The notes under the pieces were generated by a model, which worked only from the letters and a program-made list of their open reading frames with translations, searched no databases and was not told the DNA's origin. From positions 1,550,001 to 1,614,000 of the forward strand of contig OZ176059.1 of the NCBI GenBank assembly GCA_964247055.1: a stretch of DNA of 64,000 bases, written 5' to 3'. Shown here one piece after another: positions 49,400 through 61,920 of this stretch. Made by a program: the position numbers and the translations under genes. The stretch comes from Paragordius varius. Lineage: Eukaryota > Nematomorpha. The stretch's first letter is position 1. The number at the start of each line of letters is the position of its first letter.

Positions 49400-51696
49400 T
49401 TATAAAAATAGAAAAAGGTGGCTTTGTGATCTGTTTCCGAAAAACCGGTAGACCCATTCAAATCCAAATATAGAAAAAATATGATCATTAATGAATGCCC
49501 CGACAATAGCTGCCCTTTTTTAGAATTAGGCCCCCAGTTCGGGCCCATACCGTGTAAAAAATGGGTTTAAGTCCACAGAAATCGTGTCTTTGGGACAATT
49601 TTCCGGAAAACGTGTTGGACCATTCGATTTCAAATATGATTTTTTTCACTTATTTTCGATTGCGCCGAACATAGTCGTCTCGCTTTTTTAACTTAGGCCC
49701 TCTTTTTACCCGCTTGCCCCGTAAAATGCCATTTTATGAAAAAAACTTAGTCCATAAAAATAATTTTTTGAATGTATTTTTTGCGCAGGGTATGAGACCG
49801 TATTATTTAATGAGAATCACAGATATTCCCTGTTGAAAGGCAAATTCAGTCGTGCGTTTATTATATTGGGTGCTGGGTAAGGAAATACCCGTTAAAAACT
49901 GTCCCAGCATATCAAAATCGCTGCCTTTGGGGCCTTAATTTCAGAAAATCTATCAGGCCATATGAGTTAAATAGGTGCTTAAAATATTACCCGTAACAAG
50001 GCAAAAATTTAGGTTGTACGGTTTAAAAAATTCACCACCATAAAATGATTTTTTAGTTTTGAGGCAATATTTCCAAAAAATAATGAGAGCATATGGAATC
50101 AATCATGATTCCAGGTATTCTCCGTAAAAAGGCATAAATTTTAATCAAGCACTTTTTTGTATCAGCCTCTGGGTAGGGAGATACCCGCCTAAAATTGCGC
50201 CATCATATCGTTGCGTTGTTTAGGGTTAATTTTCAGAAAACTTATCAGGCCATATAACTTCTATAAAGGCCTGAAATAATACCTGTAAAAAGGCAAAAAT
50301 GTAAGCCGAGCGGTTTTTTAAATTAGCGGTTAAATAGGCTCTTAACGCCCTAAAAAATGAGCTATCATAAAACTGTTATTTAATTTTGAAGCCATTCTTC
50401 CATAAACTATTAAGAGTAATGGAATGAATGATGATTCCAGGTATTCCCAGGGTAGGGAGATACCCGCCTAAAACTGCGCCACCATATCAGAATTGCGTTG
50501 TTTAGGAGTTAATTTTCAGAAATCAGGCCATATAAATTTTATAAGGGCCTGAAATATTACCCGTAAAAAGACATAAATTTAAGTCGGCGGATTTTTAAAA
50601 TTAGCGCTTAAGGGTCTGGGTAGGGGGCTACCCGCGTAAAAATGCTTCACTCTAACGATACAGCATGCCTATGGAGCCAAATTTCAGAAAACTTATGATT
50701 TATGTGAGTTCAATAAGTACCTAAAATATTTATTCCCCCTTAAAAAACAAATATTTTAGTATAGGTGGTTATATCAATGAGATGCTAAGAAAAGTTTTGC
50801 GCCCTGAAAAATTCGTCGCCATAGAACAATTTTTTGGTTTTGAAGCAATATTTCCAAGAACTTATAGGAACATATTGACATTATAATTCCAGATATTCCG
50901 CATTTAAGGACAAAAATTTTGCCCGACGTTTTCTTATATATGCCTCAGGGTAAGAAACTACCCGCCAAAAACTGCGCCACTAGATAGAAATTGCGTTGTT
51001 TTGGAACTAATCTAAAACATATGCCATATGAGCTCATTTAAATTTCGAAATATTACCCGTAACTAGATAAAAATTAAGGTCAGGCCTTTATTTATTAGCC
51101 GTTAATTTGGGCCCTTTATGCTCTAAGAATACGCCATCATGTAACGATTATTTAGTGTTGAGGTATTTTTTTTAACACATTAGACGCCCTATAAAGGCAA
51201 AAAATTTAACTTAGCACTTTTCCATATAGGCCTATGGTTAGGGGTCTACCTGTTTAAAACTGAGACGCCATATAAAAATGGCGTGGTTTTGGAGCTAATT
51301 TTAAAAAAACTTATACGAGTTTAATGAATTACTGGGGAATTATAATATCACTTCCTTTAAAAGGGGACTACAAATTACTTTTTAGATCTTTTGATCCTAG
51401 CTGTGTTAACACAATTTCAAAAGAAAACTTTTAACCATGATTTCGTAAAACGAAAATCTTAAAATAAATCCAATGATAGTTGGATATTAACTTTAATAAG
51501 AGATAGTTTAAATATGGTCAATTTCGAGTAAACAATATTTGAGCCTATGCAAAATTCCGTACAAAAATAATAAAGACATTCATTTTATTAAATAAGTTTC
51601 TTATTATTTTTTTATCTCCATTATCTCTATTTGCAAATTATTAAAAACAATTATCGGTGAGACTACGTCACAGCGAAGCGTGACAGGGCCAGCTAA
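49400..51696. mobile_element. Helitron-like non-autonomous element with internal repeats
   Basis: The right end has the Helitron signature: a GC-rich hairpin (GTCACAGCGAAGCGTGAC, 51667-51684), then eight bases, then CTAA (51693-51696) followed by T. The body is less AT-rich than its surroundings and holds at least four degenerate copies of a module of roughly 200-300 bp with GGGTAGGGAGATACCCGCCT, AACTGCGCCA and TCAGAAAACTTAT phrases. The left boundary is uncertain; a Helitron should start with TC after an A. No Rep/helicase frame was found. Confidence 0.65.
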
Positions 51697-51894
51697 TATT
51701 TTATAAATGTGTAGAAATTAAATATAATTTATTAACTCGGCAGATATATATAACTTATACATAATAATCAAAAACTAACAAAATTGATATGCATATGTAT
51801 ACATAATATTAATCTCAATCAAATAATATTAAACTTAACAAATATACTTAGATTACATAAATTCATATGAATTAAATATATCCATTGGAATAGT

Positions 51895-51936
<42 letters not shown>

Positions 51937-52788
51937 AGTTATTATAACTTTAACCTTACATATATTTATATGTTTTATCCAAAAAATGGCAGTTTTTTTG
52001 TATAATAACCAATATTATTTGGAGCTGCTTGTCAAAAAAATTTCATTAATCTCAAATCAAAAATATATCTTTTACTTACGGCAAACTTTAAAAATAACGC
52101 AATTTGAAAATATAAATATATTTTTACATATAAGTATAACAATAACAATTTTTTTATATATAAATACAATTATTCTAGCATATAATGAACTACATTTCAG
52201 TTAAATTAAGGTTGATGGTGATTGGGTCTTTCGCGCATTCATTGTTATGAATGAATACAACACATCCTCATTCGAGGTTATATGTCTAAAAAAAATTTGT
52301 ATAAAAAACCGTTGAGAAAAAGCATTAAATGCTAAATAATAGATATATATATATATAATTTACTATTATAATATATGAAAAAGTGTAAATTAAATAGTTT
52401 ATATTAGATAGTATCAGACGTATCAAAATGGTTTAGAAAAATAGCTGTAAACCACTACTCATATTTTAAGGGTTGTAAAAGTTTGATAGGTAGCTTATTT
52501 TACATGGTAAGTTATGTGCCGGTCCTTATTTTAATTGTACTAAATAAAAGTGGTATAACAAAATAAAAAATGTTAATTAACTGTGCCCCGCCCCCCTCCC
52601 CCCTTCTTTTTTAAAAAATCTGTGTTTGAGAGACCGATATAATATTGATAAAAAATTAACCACCTTGTTTTAAACTCTGATCATTTATTGCTCTTTGATT
52701 GTCATTTTTTGAATATTTTGATTTTAACCATTAAATCAATTAGAATTGAAATTATCGATGGCTAAGCATTTTTTATGGTATATAAAAA
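51697..52788. other. Intergenic region between Helitron and PPP2R3 3' end
   Basis: It contains a TA microsatellite (51899-51936) and a short C-rich tract (about 52586-52602, CCCCGCCCCCCTCCCCCC). No exon found. Confidence 0.5.
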
Positions 52789-55700
52789 TCATTTTATATC
52801 ATCGCATTCATCAGTTTGAGTGGCATCTTCTAAGACCAAATTTTCGTATTCATTAGCAACGTATTCGTCCCATTTACTAAGTAACTGGCATTCATTATAT
52901 TCCGACATAGATTTCTGCGCATAACGTTAAAGCAATAAAAATATAAAATGATGTATTTTGTATTTAAGTTGATTATATTTTATGGAAAAATTAAGAAAAA
53001 ATGGGATTTTCACGAATGGTTCTGCTAGATTTATACAATTTTTTATTATAAATTTTAAATATAATATATTTGTAATACAGTAAAAATCGAAAGTCACGGA
53101 AAGGTATATAAAAATATTTGTTTTTTCAAAAGACAACCATATTTTAAACCTTACTTTTTCCTATATAAACTATTATTTACATTTGTAAAATAGAATTAAT
53201 TGTATTACTAATATATATTTATTTAAAAACTTAAGATTTAAAAAATATGGTTATCGTTTGAAGTGTATTCCATATATTTTTACAGCCGTATAATTTCAAT
53301 TTTTACTTAATTTTTCATATGAAAGGGTTTAAAAAACTTTAAAATTTACTCAATAAAAAATACTAAATTAAAATGTAAAAATTTGATATGTTCTATTTGT
53401 AGACACAGGTATATAAAATGATTGGATACAATATTTTATTTAATTCCGCGATTCAACAACTGTGAGATTATAACCGGGGGTGTAACCTAAATTGTTTTTA
53501 ATTTATCGTCCAAGTATTTTTTGTAACTAAAAAAAGTTTTGAAACAAAATATTCCAGTTTACAAAGAAGTATTTGTCAAAATAAGTTAAATCCAATACTC
53601 TTATTTTGACAGAATGGTACTAATTTTGGTTTCATTTTTATAATTCACACATACCTCAGTTTGGTTGGTGAGATAATATAATAAAAAATAAACCTATTAG
53701 CGCATACATTTTATGTATTCACCCATTCCAAAAAATCAAAAAAATATCAAGTTTTTTTGTTAAATAAAACACATTAAATAAGGTTAAATATTGTGTTAAA
53801 AATTCAAAAAAATCAAAAAATGTTGTACTACCAAAACACACCCATGTTTTAATTTCCGAATAGGTTTTAAGAAAAATATTTGTGGCTCCGGTTCCACCTC
53901 CCGTAATTAGAAACAATTTTCCACATATTTTCTTGCCTGCAATTGGCTAAGCCTGATTTGCTCATTTTTTTAACAAGCTATCCAACCATTTTATAAGATA
54001 ATATACAGTATGAGTAAGTATACATTGTTAGAAAGTTTTGAATTATTGCCAAATATACCATTTACAATACAAATTCCCCCTTAAACAACTCAAATTCACC
54101 CTTGAAAAGTTCAAATTCACCCTCAAATAAATTATATGTTTTTTAAGATTAAAAATTACCTGTCACAAAGATATATTTCATATTAATAATGAGTTAATTA
54201 GTTCGAAAACACATAAATTATTTTTAGGGTGAATTTGAATTGTTCGAGGGTGAGTTTGAATTGTTAAAGGGAAATTTAAACTATAAAAGGTATAGTAAAT
54301 ACTACAAAGGGCAGTTTTATTGGCTTATAATAGTATAAAGTGAAAAAATAACTATAAGCCAATAATACTGCCCTCTTTGTTGTATTTACTATTTGGCAAT
54401 AATTAATAACTTTGTAGCAATGTATACTACTTACTCATACATACTGTAATGTAAAAAAGTGCTCTACATATCTAAAAAATTATTCCTACCTTTAATGGTG
54501 CAAATGATTCCTTCTGTTCAAATTCCAAATATTTGTCAACGTTGAAAAACGTGTCAAAAAATGTGCTGGACATTTTGCTTCGTTTCAAATCGGTTAGGGT
54601 TATGAATGGAAAGTTTGTTGGCATAACTATATCTAACATCTAAACAAGAATGATTAAAGTTAATATTGCCGTTAAAATAAATTCTAATGTTAGAGGATTA
54701 TTTTTTCTTTTGGTGTGTTTGGGTAAATACCCAAAGTTAAAATCAAAATAGAAACAGTTTAACACCTTTTACAGTAAAAGTTACGGATAAAACGTAAAAA
54801 TATAAAGACAAATATTTTTTCAAAAGACGGCTGTACTTTTTTAAACCGGATTTTTTTAAATAAATTGAAAATAGTGAATAGACATGTAAATATGTAACAC
54901 AATCAATAATATAATTTATGGTTATAATAATTAAAAAAGTAGGATTTTAGAAAAAAAATATTTGTCTTTATATTTTACGTTTTGTCCGTATAATTTCAAT
55001 TTTTACTGTATATATACATATATAACCTGTTTTAAAGTATCATCAAAAGTTAACGGTTCCATGCCTAAACTTTCAAGGCGTTTCATTTGTTCCTCATAAA
55101 AATAATGCAATTCATAAGGTGACAAATGTCCATCACCATCTAAATCCATGCAACGGAACCAATATTCAATGCTAAAATTATAATATATGCTTAATATAAA
55201 ATATAAGAAAAGATTAAAATTATCAATTGATATATAACAATCGTTTATGCTGGATATTTCATACTTTTGGGGTTATAACATTAAAATTTGGAATATTAAG
55301 ATTCACAAAGAGTTAATACGAGTTTAACAAATTTAAATTGTTATTATGATATGAATAATTGGTTTGAAAAATAATGATTTAAGACATATATTTACCTGTT
55401 AGATGTTGTTATATTAATTTTCACGAACAAAAATATGTCCATTTTAAGCTTAATAACACACTAAAATATAATTTTAATAATAAATTACAGTAAAAATAGA
55501 AATTATACGGACAAAACCTAATTTTTTCTAAAAGACAACCATACTTTTAAAATCATGATTAATTTAAATTTAACTCATTGTTTTAAATTTCAAAGTATAA
55601 AATAGAGATGTGTATCGGTAACATAATCAAATTTTAAGCTTAATAACACACTAAAATATAATTTTAATAATAAATTACAGTAAAAATAGAAATTATACGG

Positions 55701-58700
55701 ACAAAACCTAATTTTTTCTAAAAGACAACCATACTTTTAAAATCATGATTAATTTAAATTTAACTCATTGTTTTAAATTTCAAAGTATAAAATAGAGATG
55801 TGTATCGGTAACATAATCAATTATATATTTTAGGCTTGTTATTAAGTATTTACTAGGATTACTTAGGTTTAAAAAACTATGGTTGTTTTTTTGAAAAAAA
55901 TATTTGTCTCTATATTTTTGCGTTTTGTCCGTATAAACTTAATTTTTAAAGTAAATGCTTTTAAGGCAAACCTTGTGGGTTGATTTTTATCCTCTTCTGC
56001 TATAAGAAACCAGACAAATTCCGGATATGACATTTTATTTTCCTTTCGTAGATCAGTTCTATGCATTTAAATTAATTTATACATTTATCAAAACATTTAA
56101 ATTGACTATATCCCATAATTTAAAGAAAGTGAAATAATATAATTATTAGGGGGAAGATAACACTAGACAACAAATTTTAACTTTTTTTAACTGCCATTCA
56201 TGTAAATTTTAAAATTATTTTATTAAAATACATAATTATTATATCTGAAAAGAAAATTGGTCTAGCATGCAAGAATTTTTTTATATTAAAGTTTATCGAT
56301 AATTTTTGGCCCCGATTTAACATTAAACTCAAAATTTCGAAAATCAAACGTTTTAGATATGAAGCCATGTATTTTATATCATTCGAAAGAGCGCAAAAAA
56401 CTGCATCTTTTAAATGGTAATATGTCATTTAAATCAATCGGCTGTAAAAGTTATTTGGATTTAAATGGTCGAAATTTTTAATCCTTAAATAAGTCAAAAA
56501 TTTTACAGATGAACTAATTTGAAAACCATGTAAACTATTTTAATATATTTATTAGGGTTATATTAGTATTTAATTAAAAAAAAATGTTTGAAAAAGCTTT
56601 TGGTTTGCTTTTTTAATAAAAATTAATATTATCGTAAATATTTTACCTAGTGGATCCTAAAATGCATAGTTATAACTGTAAATTTATTAGATAATGGCTA
56701 TAAAAGATCAAAACCTTAAACTTTGTTTTCATCTTTAAAATTTCGAAATTATCAGCCTCGTAAAGAAAATAAATTAATATTGATGAGATGGTAATTTTTA
56801 AAAAACAAAAATACTTAAAAATGGCTGTTTTGAGTGACATAAAAGCAATAAAAAATGTTTTAATCAAAAAAACTTTCTTGTGTTATCTTTTTTGGACATT
56901 CATCACCATCTAAAAAAAGTTTGAGCTATTTTCATTCATTAGTTTTAAAAATATAATAATTAAAAAAAATGCTCTCGCTTCGCGCGTTTGTCGCTCTCCC
57001 TGTCCAATATTAACTGTCGATGTAATACATATTAGTATGCATTTTATAGAGTTTTTATTACTCTTTCGAATGATATATTACAAATGGGCATTACTTGTAT
57101 ATTTTCAAAGAAAAACATTTTGTAGTAAAATTTTGATAAAGAGGGCGCATAATCGAAAAAATCAAATTATACAAAATTCTTCCAACGAGTTATAATTTTT
57201 ATTTCAGATTTACTGTTAAAATGATACTAAATGTCAGAAATTGCAAAAAACTCGAGTGGCAGAAAAATTTGTTGTCCAATGTAATAGTAAATAAAATTTT
57301 AAACCTTGTAACTGCTCCCGAAAATATTCGATCAATTATTCTGGATGATAGGGCTAAATTGCACATAAATTATTAATATATATATAAGTGATAAATTTTT
57401 ATTTTTGGAGTTTAAAAATTTTACCCTCAAACCTTGACCAATCCAAAATATTATTTTATTAATAAAAACGCATTTAAGAAAAAATTACCATAATCCCCAT
57501 GTCGACTCAAGTCCTTTTTATCTATGATAAGATCGTGATCCGTATCTAGTTCCCAGAATTTGCAGTAAATAACGTAGAAATGTTCGTACGAAAAGTAGGA
57601 ATAAAATTTATTTATATCATTCTCGTGTTCTAACCGTTCGATTTCCTAAAAAAGGGTGCAAAAAAATATATTTCTTTTACAGTAAAAATTAATTTATACA
57701 TAGACAATTTTAAAACCTATCACCTCTGATATTTATTTTACAATCCAAGAGGATAAATTATATTTATACTGTCTTTTAGTTTCCACGTTTTATCTGTAAA
57801 ATTTTAATTTTTACTGTATATGTAAAAACAAATATTGTTTATTATATTGTAAAACGATTTCCCATTTAATAACACATTGAATATATAAAATTAAAAAAAG
57901 TTAATTTATATTGAAAAAAAATTAATCTCCTCACTTTGAGCAAATTAGATCTTCGGAGTTCGGGTAAAACTATGTACCCGGTCCAAGACCGGTTGATGGT
58001 GAAAAAAATTCGAGATATAACCTTAAGAATAAACATAAACAAGTATAATATGTTATAGAAAAAAGGGACTACAAAAAATATATTTACAGTATGCATTTTA
58101 ATGGTTGCTTATTTCACACTATAGTTGGGCAATTTGCAATACAGTAGTGTATGGTATAAACAACAAAATGTTGGATTAACAATTATTTCCTTTCTCTTTT
58201 CCATAAACTCCTGTGTTTCAAATTGCCCTACTATAGTTTAAAATAAGCAACAATTAAAATACATATACCATATATAGATTTCTTTTAATAAAATTTAAAG
58301 TCGCAAACAAAAATTATTTATGCATTTACCGTGTCTGTTTGCGCTTTCAAAAATTACCAGTCATTCATTTAACATATGTTAACCACATGAAAGATTCAAT
58401 ATAAATGGCATGAAATTTATATTCACTCGTAAATTTTTTCGTAAAATATTAGAAAATCTCAATTAATTTGTGTGTTGTTAAAATTATTCGCAATATCTGC
58501 CATTCAAAACCCGAATTTAGTTACAAGTTTTTATCTACAACTAATATGCTTCAATAAAGGTGTTAAATGCCTGATAACTATTTAATACAAAGAATTTATT
58601 TGTCATTTAATATATTATATATTAACCGTTTGTATATATCGATCATGGAATTCTGTAACATCTTGCAAAAATTCCAAACCAGGGTGTGTATCTATAATAT

Positions 58701-61653
58701 CCTATTTCATAAGATAAAACGTTTTTTTAAAAAAAAATTAAAAAATTGAAATAAATTTAAAAAACAATAAAATTAGAGCAACCTGTACAAATAATTCTAA
58801 ATCTTCGGGATAAATGCCTTTAGCACCGGGTACCGTGACCATATAATAAAATTGAGAGGCATTATCATAATACTTGGATTTAAACCTGAAAAGTAGCAAA
58901 TAAAAGTATAGAGTATATATATACCATTTGCACTTCAAGAGTGTCCTTTAACACTTCAAGTTGGTCCTTGAACATTTCAAGTTGGTCCTTGAACAGTTCA
59001 AGTTGATCCTTGAACAGTTCAAGTTGATCCTTTGACTTTTTTGTATTGTTTTTAACTTTATCAATCAAATCGTAAATAATTCATGTATTTTATTTTTTTT
59101 AACCTATTTTTATTATTTAACATATAAATCGATATCAACTTTTAATCTTTGAGAAACCACATATCTTTATTAATTTCTTAAATAATTTTGGATATTTATA
59201 AGATTTTAACACGAAATGAAAAAATATATAAGTTGTGTGGGTTATTAATTAAAATTTTTCATTAAAAACAATTAAAAGTCAATAATTTTGTTCAAGTGAA
59301 AAAAAATAGTTGAAACAAAAAAGTGGTTTTTCAATTAAAAATTAATTTTTAATTGAATAAATATATAATAAATATAGAAAATTAAATTAATAAATAATAA
59401 AAAAATTTTAAGGACCAACTTAAAATGTTCAAGGACCAACTTGAAATGTTCAAGGACCAAGAAATGAGCAAGGACCAACTTGAATTGTTCAAGGACCAAC
59501 TTGAACTGTTCAAGGACCAACTTGAAGTGTTCAAGGACACTCTTGAAATGCAAATGGTATAATTCAAAATACCAAAAACAAAGGTTTTACATTTTAAGAG
59601 TTACCAAAATTATAAATTTAAATGCAAACATTTTTTTAATTGCCTACGCTTCTTCATAAATGTAAGAGATATCAATATTATTAGCACAAAACAAATTATT
59701 TATAAGAATAGACGAGAGCTTAAAATGGTAAGACTATGGGGTGCGCGATAATAATATTAAGATGGCCTTAGACAAAATGTTTTTAAAATTTTTTAGGTGT
59801 AATGTTAAAATATTTTACTCAAATCTATTCTAGTTGGGACCAAGTTATAAGTGTAAAATTTAAAATAAATTTATAGCTTTACTTGGTGTAAAAATCGATA
59901 AACATATTAACGGTTATTTCGGATTTTTCTTCAATCGAGTTTGTAATAGTTTTATCTTTTGTATCATTCACAAGAGTAGTATTAATATTATTAAAATTGT
60001 CATTTTCTGAGTCATTTAGAATGGCATTAAATACGATACTTTTCCAATACATGGGCCATTTACATACCTATTAGGCATAAAAATAATTAAAATTTACAGT
60101 TAATTTATGTCAAAACTGATTTTTTTAAAATTGATAATTTTAATTTGTTTAAGGATCCTAATTGCTCGGTAAAATTAAATATTAAGTCCGCTGGAATAGG
60201 AATATAATATTTTAAAAGAAAAATCTGACCTTGCTCAATTTTCGATTAACAGTTGTTTCTTGTTATTTACAAGTTAAAAAACCGGCTAATATATTTGTAT
60301 ATATAAATAAGGGTAAAAACTGAATTTACAAAAATTTTTGTTGAATAATCTCCAATTTTGAATGCGGCCTAAACGGAAGGAATTGGAAGGTTATAATTTC
60401 ATCTAATGAATATTCCCTAAATTTAAATTAATACCATTTTCCCTTCATATACATTTTAGCAAAGGTTTGTAGGCTAATACATATAATTTAAGAATAATTT
60501 GTTGATTAGTGATAACATATATAAAGCTAACATTCCATGGTGAATTATATTTTGTGGTTTACCAGGTTAATGATTGATTTTATCAGATGGATTATATGAA
60601 GGCCCTAAGAAACCCAAAAAATAAGTGTGCAAACACCTAAGAGAAATGGCGAAATGCGTTAAACACTGAATATTTTTTTAATAATTTTCACGTTTAAATT
60701 TTAGGACAAGACCTTCCGCATTTACTTATATTATATAGCTTAAGTGGTATTATTGCTACATATGAGAACATGTTATGGCTAAATAATCATCTGTTTATCG
60801 TATTCTGTTTTTTGCATTTTTTTTCTCATATCAAATTTTATTTTATCTTAAGAAGCAAAAGGGACCTTAAAATTTAAACTATATATTTTATGTGTTAAAT
60901 ATAAAGATAAAAATATACCTTCAACAAAGCCATAAACTCGGGCGATGAATATTCCGATATAACGTTATTTGGTTTTACAGCTTGATAGATGCGTTGTATC
61001 TCTTCTATCGCCTCTTTAAAACAGATACTATACTGTTCAAAATTATTTTGATTAACTGACACTTTCATCTTTATTTTTCGACATGTTTTCTTACCATTTT
61101 CTGTTAGGGATGAAGCATTGGACGCCTCACAGTTTGAATCGTTCTTTTGCATGGTAAAATTATTTGAAAGAGTGTTGGAATGCATCGTTTGTTGATTACC
61201 ATTACTATGTGTAGGCGTGGTAAATTTATGCGAGGTTAAGGAAAAAATATTATCATTGCCATCAATTGGGCGGCCAAATGGAAAATGGAATCGTGGTACC
61301 TCAATAAATTTGATGATTTGATTGCAGGGTGCTTTATCTACTAATGCATTATTTTTGGTGATAATACTGTTATGATTATTTCCGTCATTTACAGGTGAAT
61401 TCAGCGTATAAATATTTTGTGTTTTTTGCGCTAAATTTGAATCTTTTCCAACAATAACCGCAGAAATAAATTGCGTCATAATTGCTCCAGACGACATTTC
61501 CAATAAGTCATAAGGTACGGTAGTTTTGAGTAATGGTTGATTAAGTAGGTTTTGAGATTGCTCAACCATTGGTTTATAATATGAATAAGGTACATCATTA
61601 TCGAAAGATTTTGTCCCTTTAAATTGTGTAGCGGGGTATAGGGTGGACACAAT
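52789..61653 (-). CDS. PPP2R3: PP2A regulatory subunit B'' (PR72/PR130 type), 5' incomplete
   Basis: B'' subunits are calcium-binding scaffold partners that direct protein phosphatase 2A. Eleven exons: 61653-60919, 60069-59883, 58885-58783, 58701-58627, 58021-57935, 57645-57489, 57352-57304, 56058-55972, 55171-55027, 54639-54490, 52914-52789. Phases agree except inside exon 2. Family stretches in order: [119 protein letters not shown], and an acidic tail after [10 protein letters not shown]. Two EF-hand loops are visible ([12 protein letters not shown] and [12 protein letters not shown]). The first exon starts at an acceptor, so upstream exons are not found. In exon 2 a run of five T (60059-60063, plus strand) shifts the frame by two bases relative to the expected VCKWPMYWK. 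Confidence 0.94.
53079..53308. mobile_element. MITE family M3 in the PPP2R3 gene
   Basis: It starts CAGTAAAAATCGAAAG and ends TATAATTTCAATTTTTACT, with inner AAAAGACAACCATATTT against AAAATATGGTTATCG. Tips slightly eroded. Confidence 0.7.
54006..54446. mobile_element. MITE M1 with a nested family A foldback element
   Basis: The M1 tips are at 54006 and 54446. The left arm is interrupted after ATTGCCAAATA, and continues at 54295 with GTAAATAC, as in uninterrupted M1 copies. The interruption is a complete family A element (54054-54294). Confidence 0.83.
54054..54294. mobile_element. Foldback element family A nested in M1
   Basis: Tips TATACCATTTACAA and AAAGGTATA. Comparison with an empty M1 site shows that the insertion duplicated TA, fixing the target-site type of the family. 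Confidence 0.83.
54772..55008. mobile_element. MITE family M3
   Basis: Complete: CAGTAAAAGTTACGGATAAA at the left, CCGTATAATTTCAATTTTTA then CTG at the right, TA-flanked. Inner arms carry AAAACGTAAAAATATAAAGA and its inverse. Confidence 0.82.
55441..55820. repeat. Tandem 190-bp duplication
   Basis: Two virtually identical units (55441-55630 and 55631-55820) each contain the left arm of an M3 MITE (CAGTAAAAATAGAAATTATA). The single right arm follows at about 55870-55952, just before PPP2R3 exon 8. Confidence 0.9.
56161..57281. mobile_element. CACTA-like non-autonomous element, copy R3
   Basis: The ends are CACTAGACAACAAATTTT and the inverse of CATTGGACAACAAATTTT. A 3-bp duplication TAA flanks both (56158-56160, 57282-57284). 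Length 1,121 bp, no transposase. CACTA-type ends and a 3-bp duplication suit the EnSpm/CACTA superfamily, but terminal similarity is short. It lies in a PPP2R3 intron between exons 7 and 8. Confidence 0.65.
57680..57816. mobile_element. MITE family M3, short copy
   Basis: CAGTAAAAATTAATTTATAC at the left and AAAATTTTAATTTTTACTG at the right, TA-flanked, with a reduced middle. Confidence 0.65.
58087..58264. mobile_element. MITE family M2
   Basis: It starts CAGTATGCATTTTAATGG, with CACACTATAGTTGGGCAATT and the inverse at the right. The right tip is eroded. Confidence 0.75.
58920..59561. mobile_element. Foldback element family B, long copy
   Basis: Tips TATACCATTTGCACTTCAAG and CTTGAAATGCAAATGGTATA. 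The arms hold about five 21-bp repeats at the left (CTTGAACAGTTCAAGTTGAT type) and seven at the right (AAGGACCAACTTGAA type). It ends 34 bp before the acceptor of PPP2R3 exon 3. Confidence 0.87.
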
Positions 61654-61664
61654 CTAATTTTATA

Positions 61665-61920
61665 CAGTAAAAATGGTAATTATACAGACAAAACGTAAAA
61701 ATTAAAAACCAAGTATTTTTTTAATACACAACCATATTTTTTAAACTTGATTTGTTTAAATTTCACTCATCGTTTGGGTTTGCGAAATGGGAATCAGAGT
61801 TCTAAATTGTTAATACACTCATTTTTAGTATCTTAAATTGTAATTTTATAGGTTATGTATGAAAATTCAAGGTTCAAAAAATCATGGTTGTCTTTTTAAA
61901 AAAAAAATATTTGTCTTGTA
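61665..61920. mobile_element. MITE family M3, right-truncated
   Basis: The left arm CAGTAAAAATGGTAATTATA and an inner right arm (AATCATGGTTGTCTTTTTAA) are present. The right tip is missing. It directly precedes the first visible PPP2R3 exon on the minus strand. Confidence 0.6.

Noticed and set aside
59335-59567. Heptad-like FKLVLEQ repeats suggesting a coiled-coil protein
   Set aside because: The seven-residue period is simply the 21-bp arm repeat of a family B foldback element. No start context, splice sites or homology support a gene.
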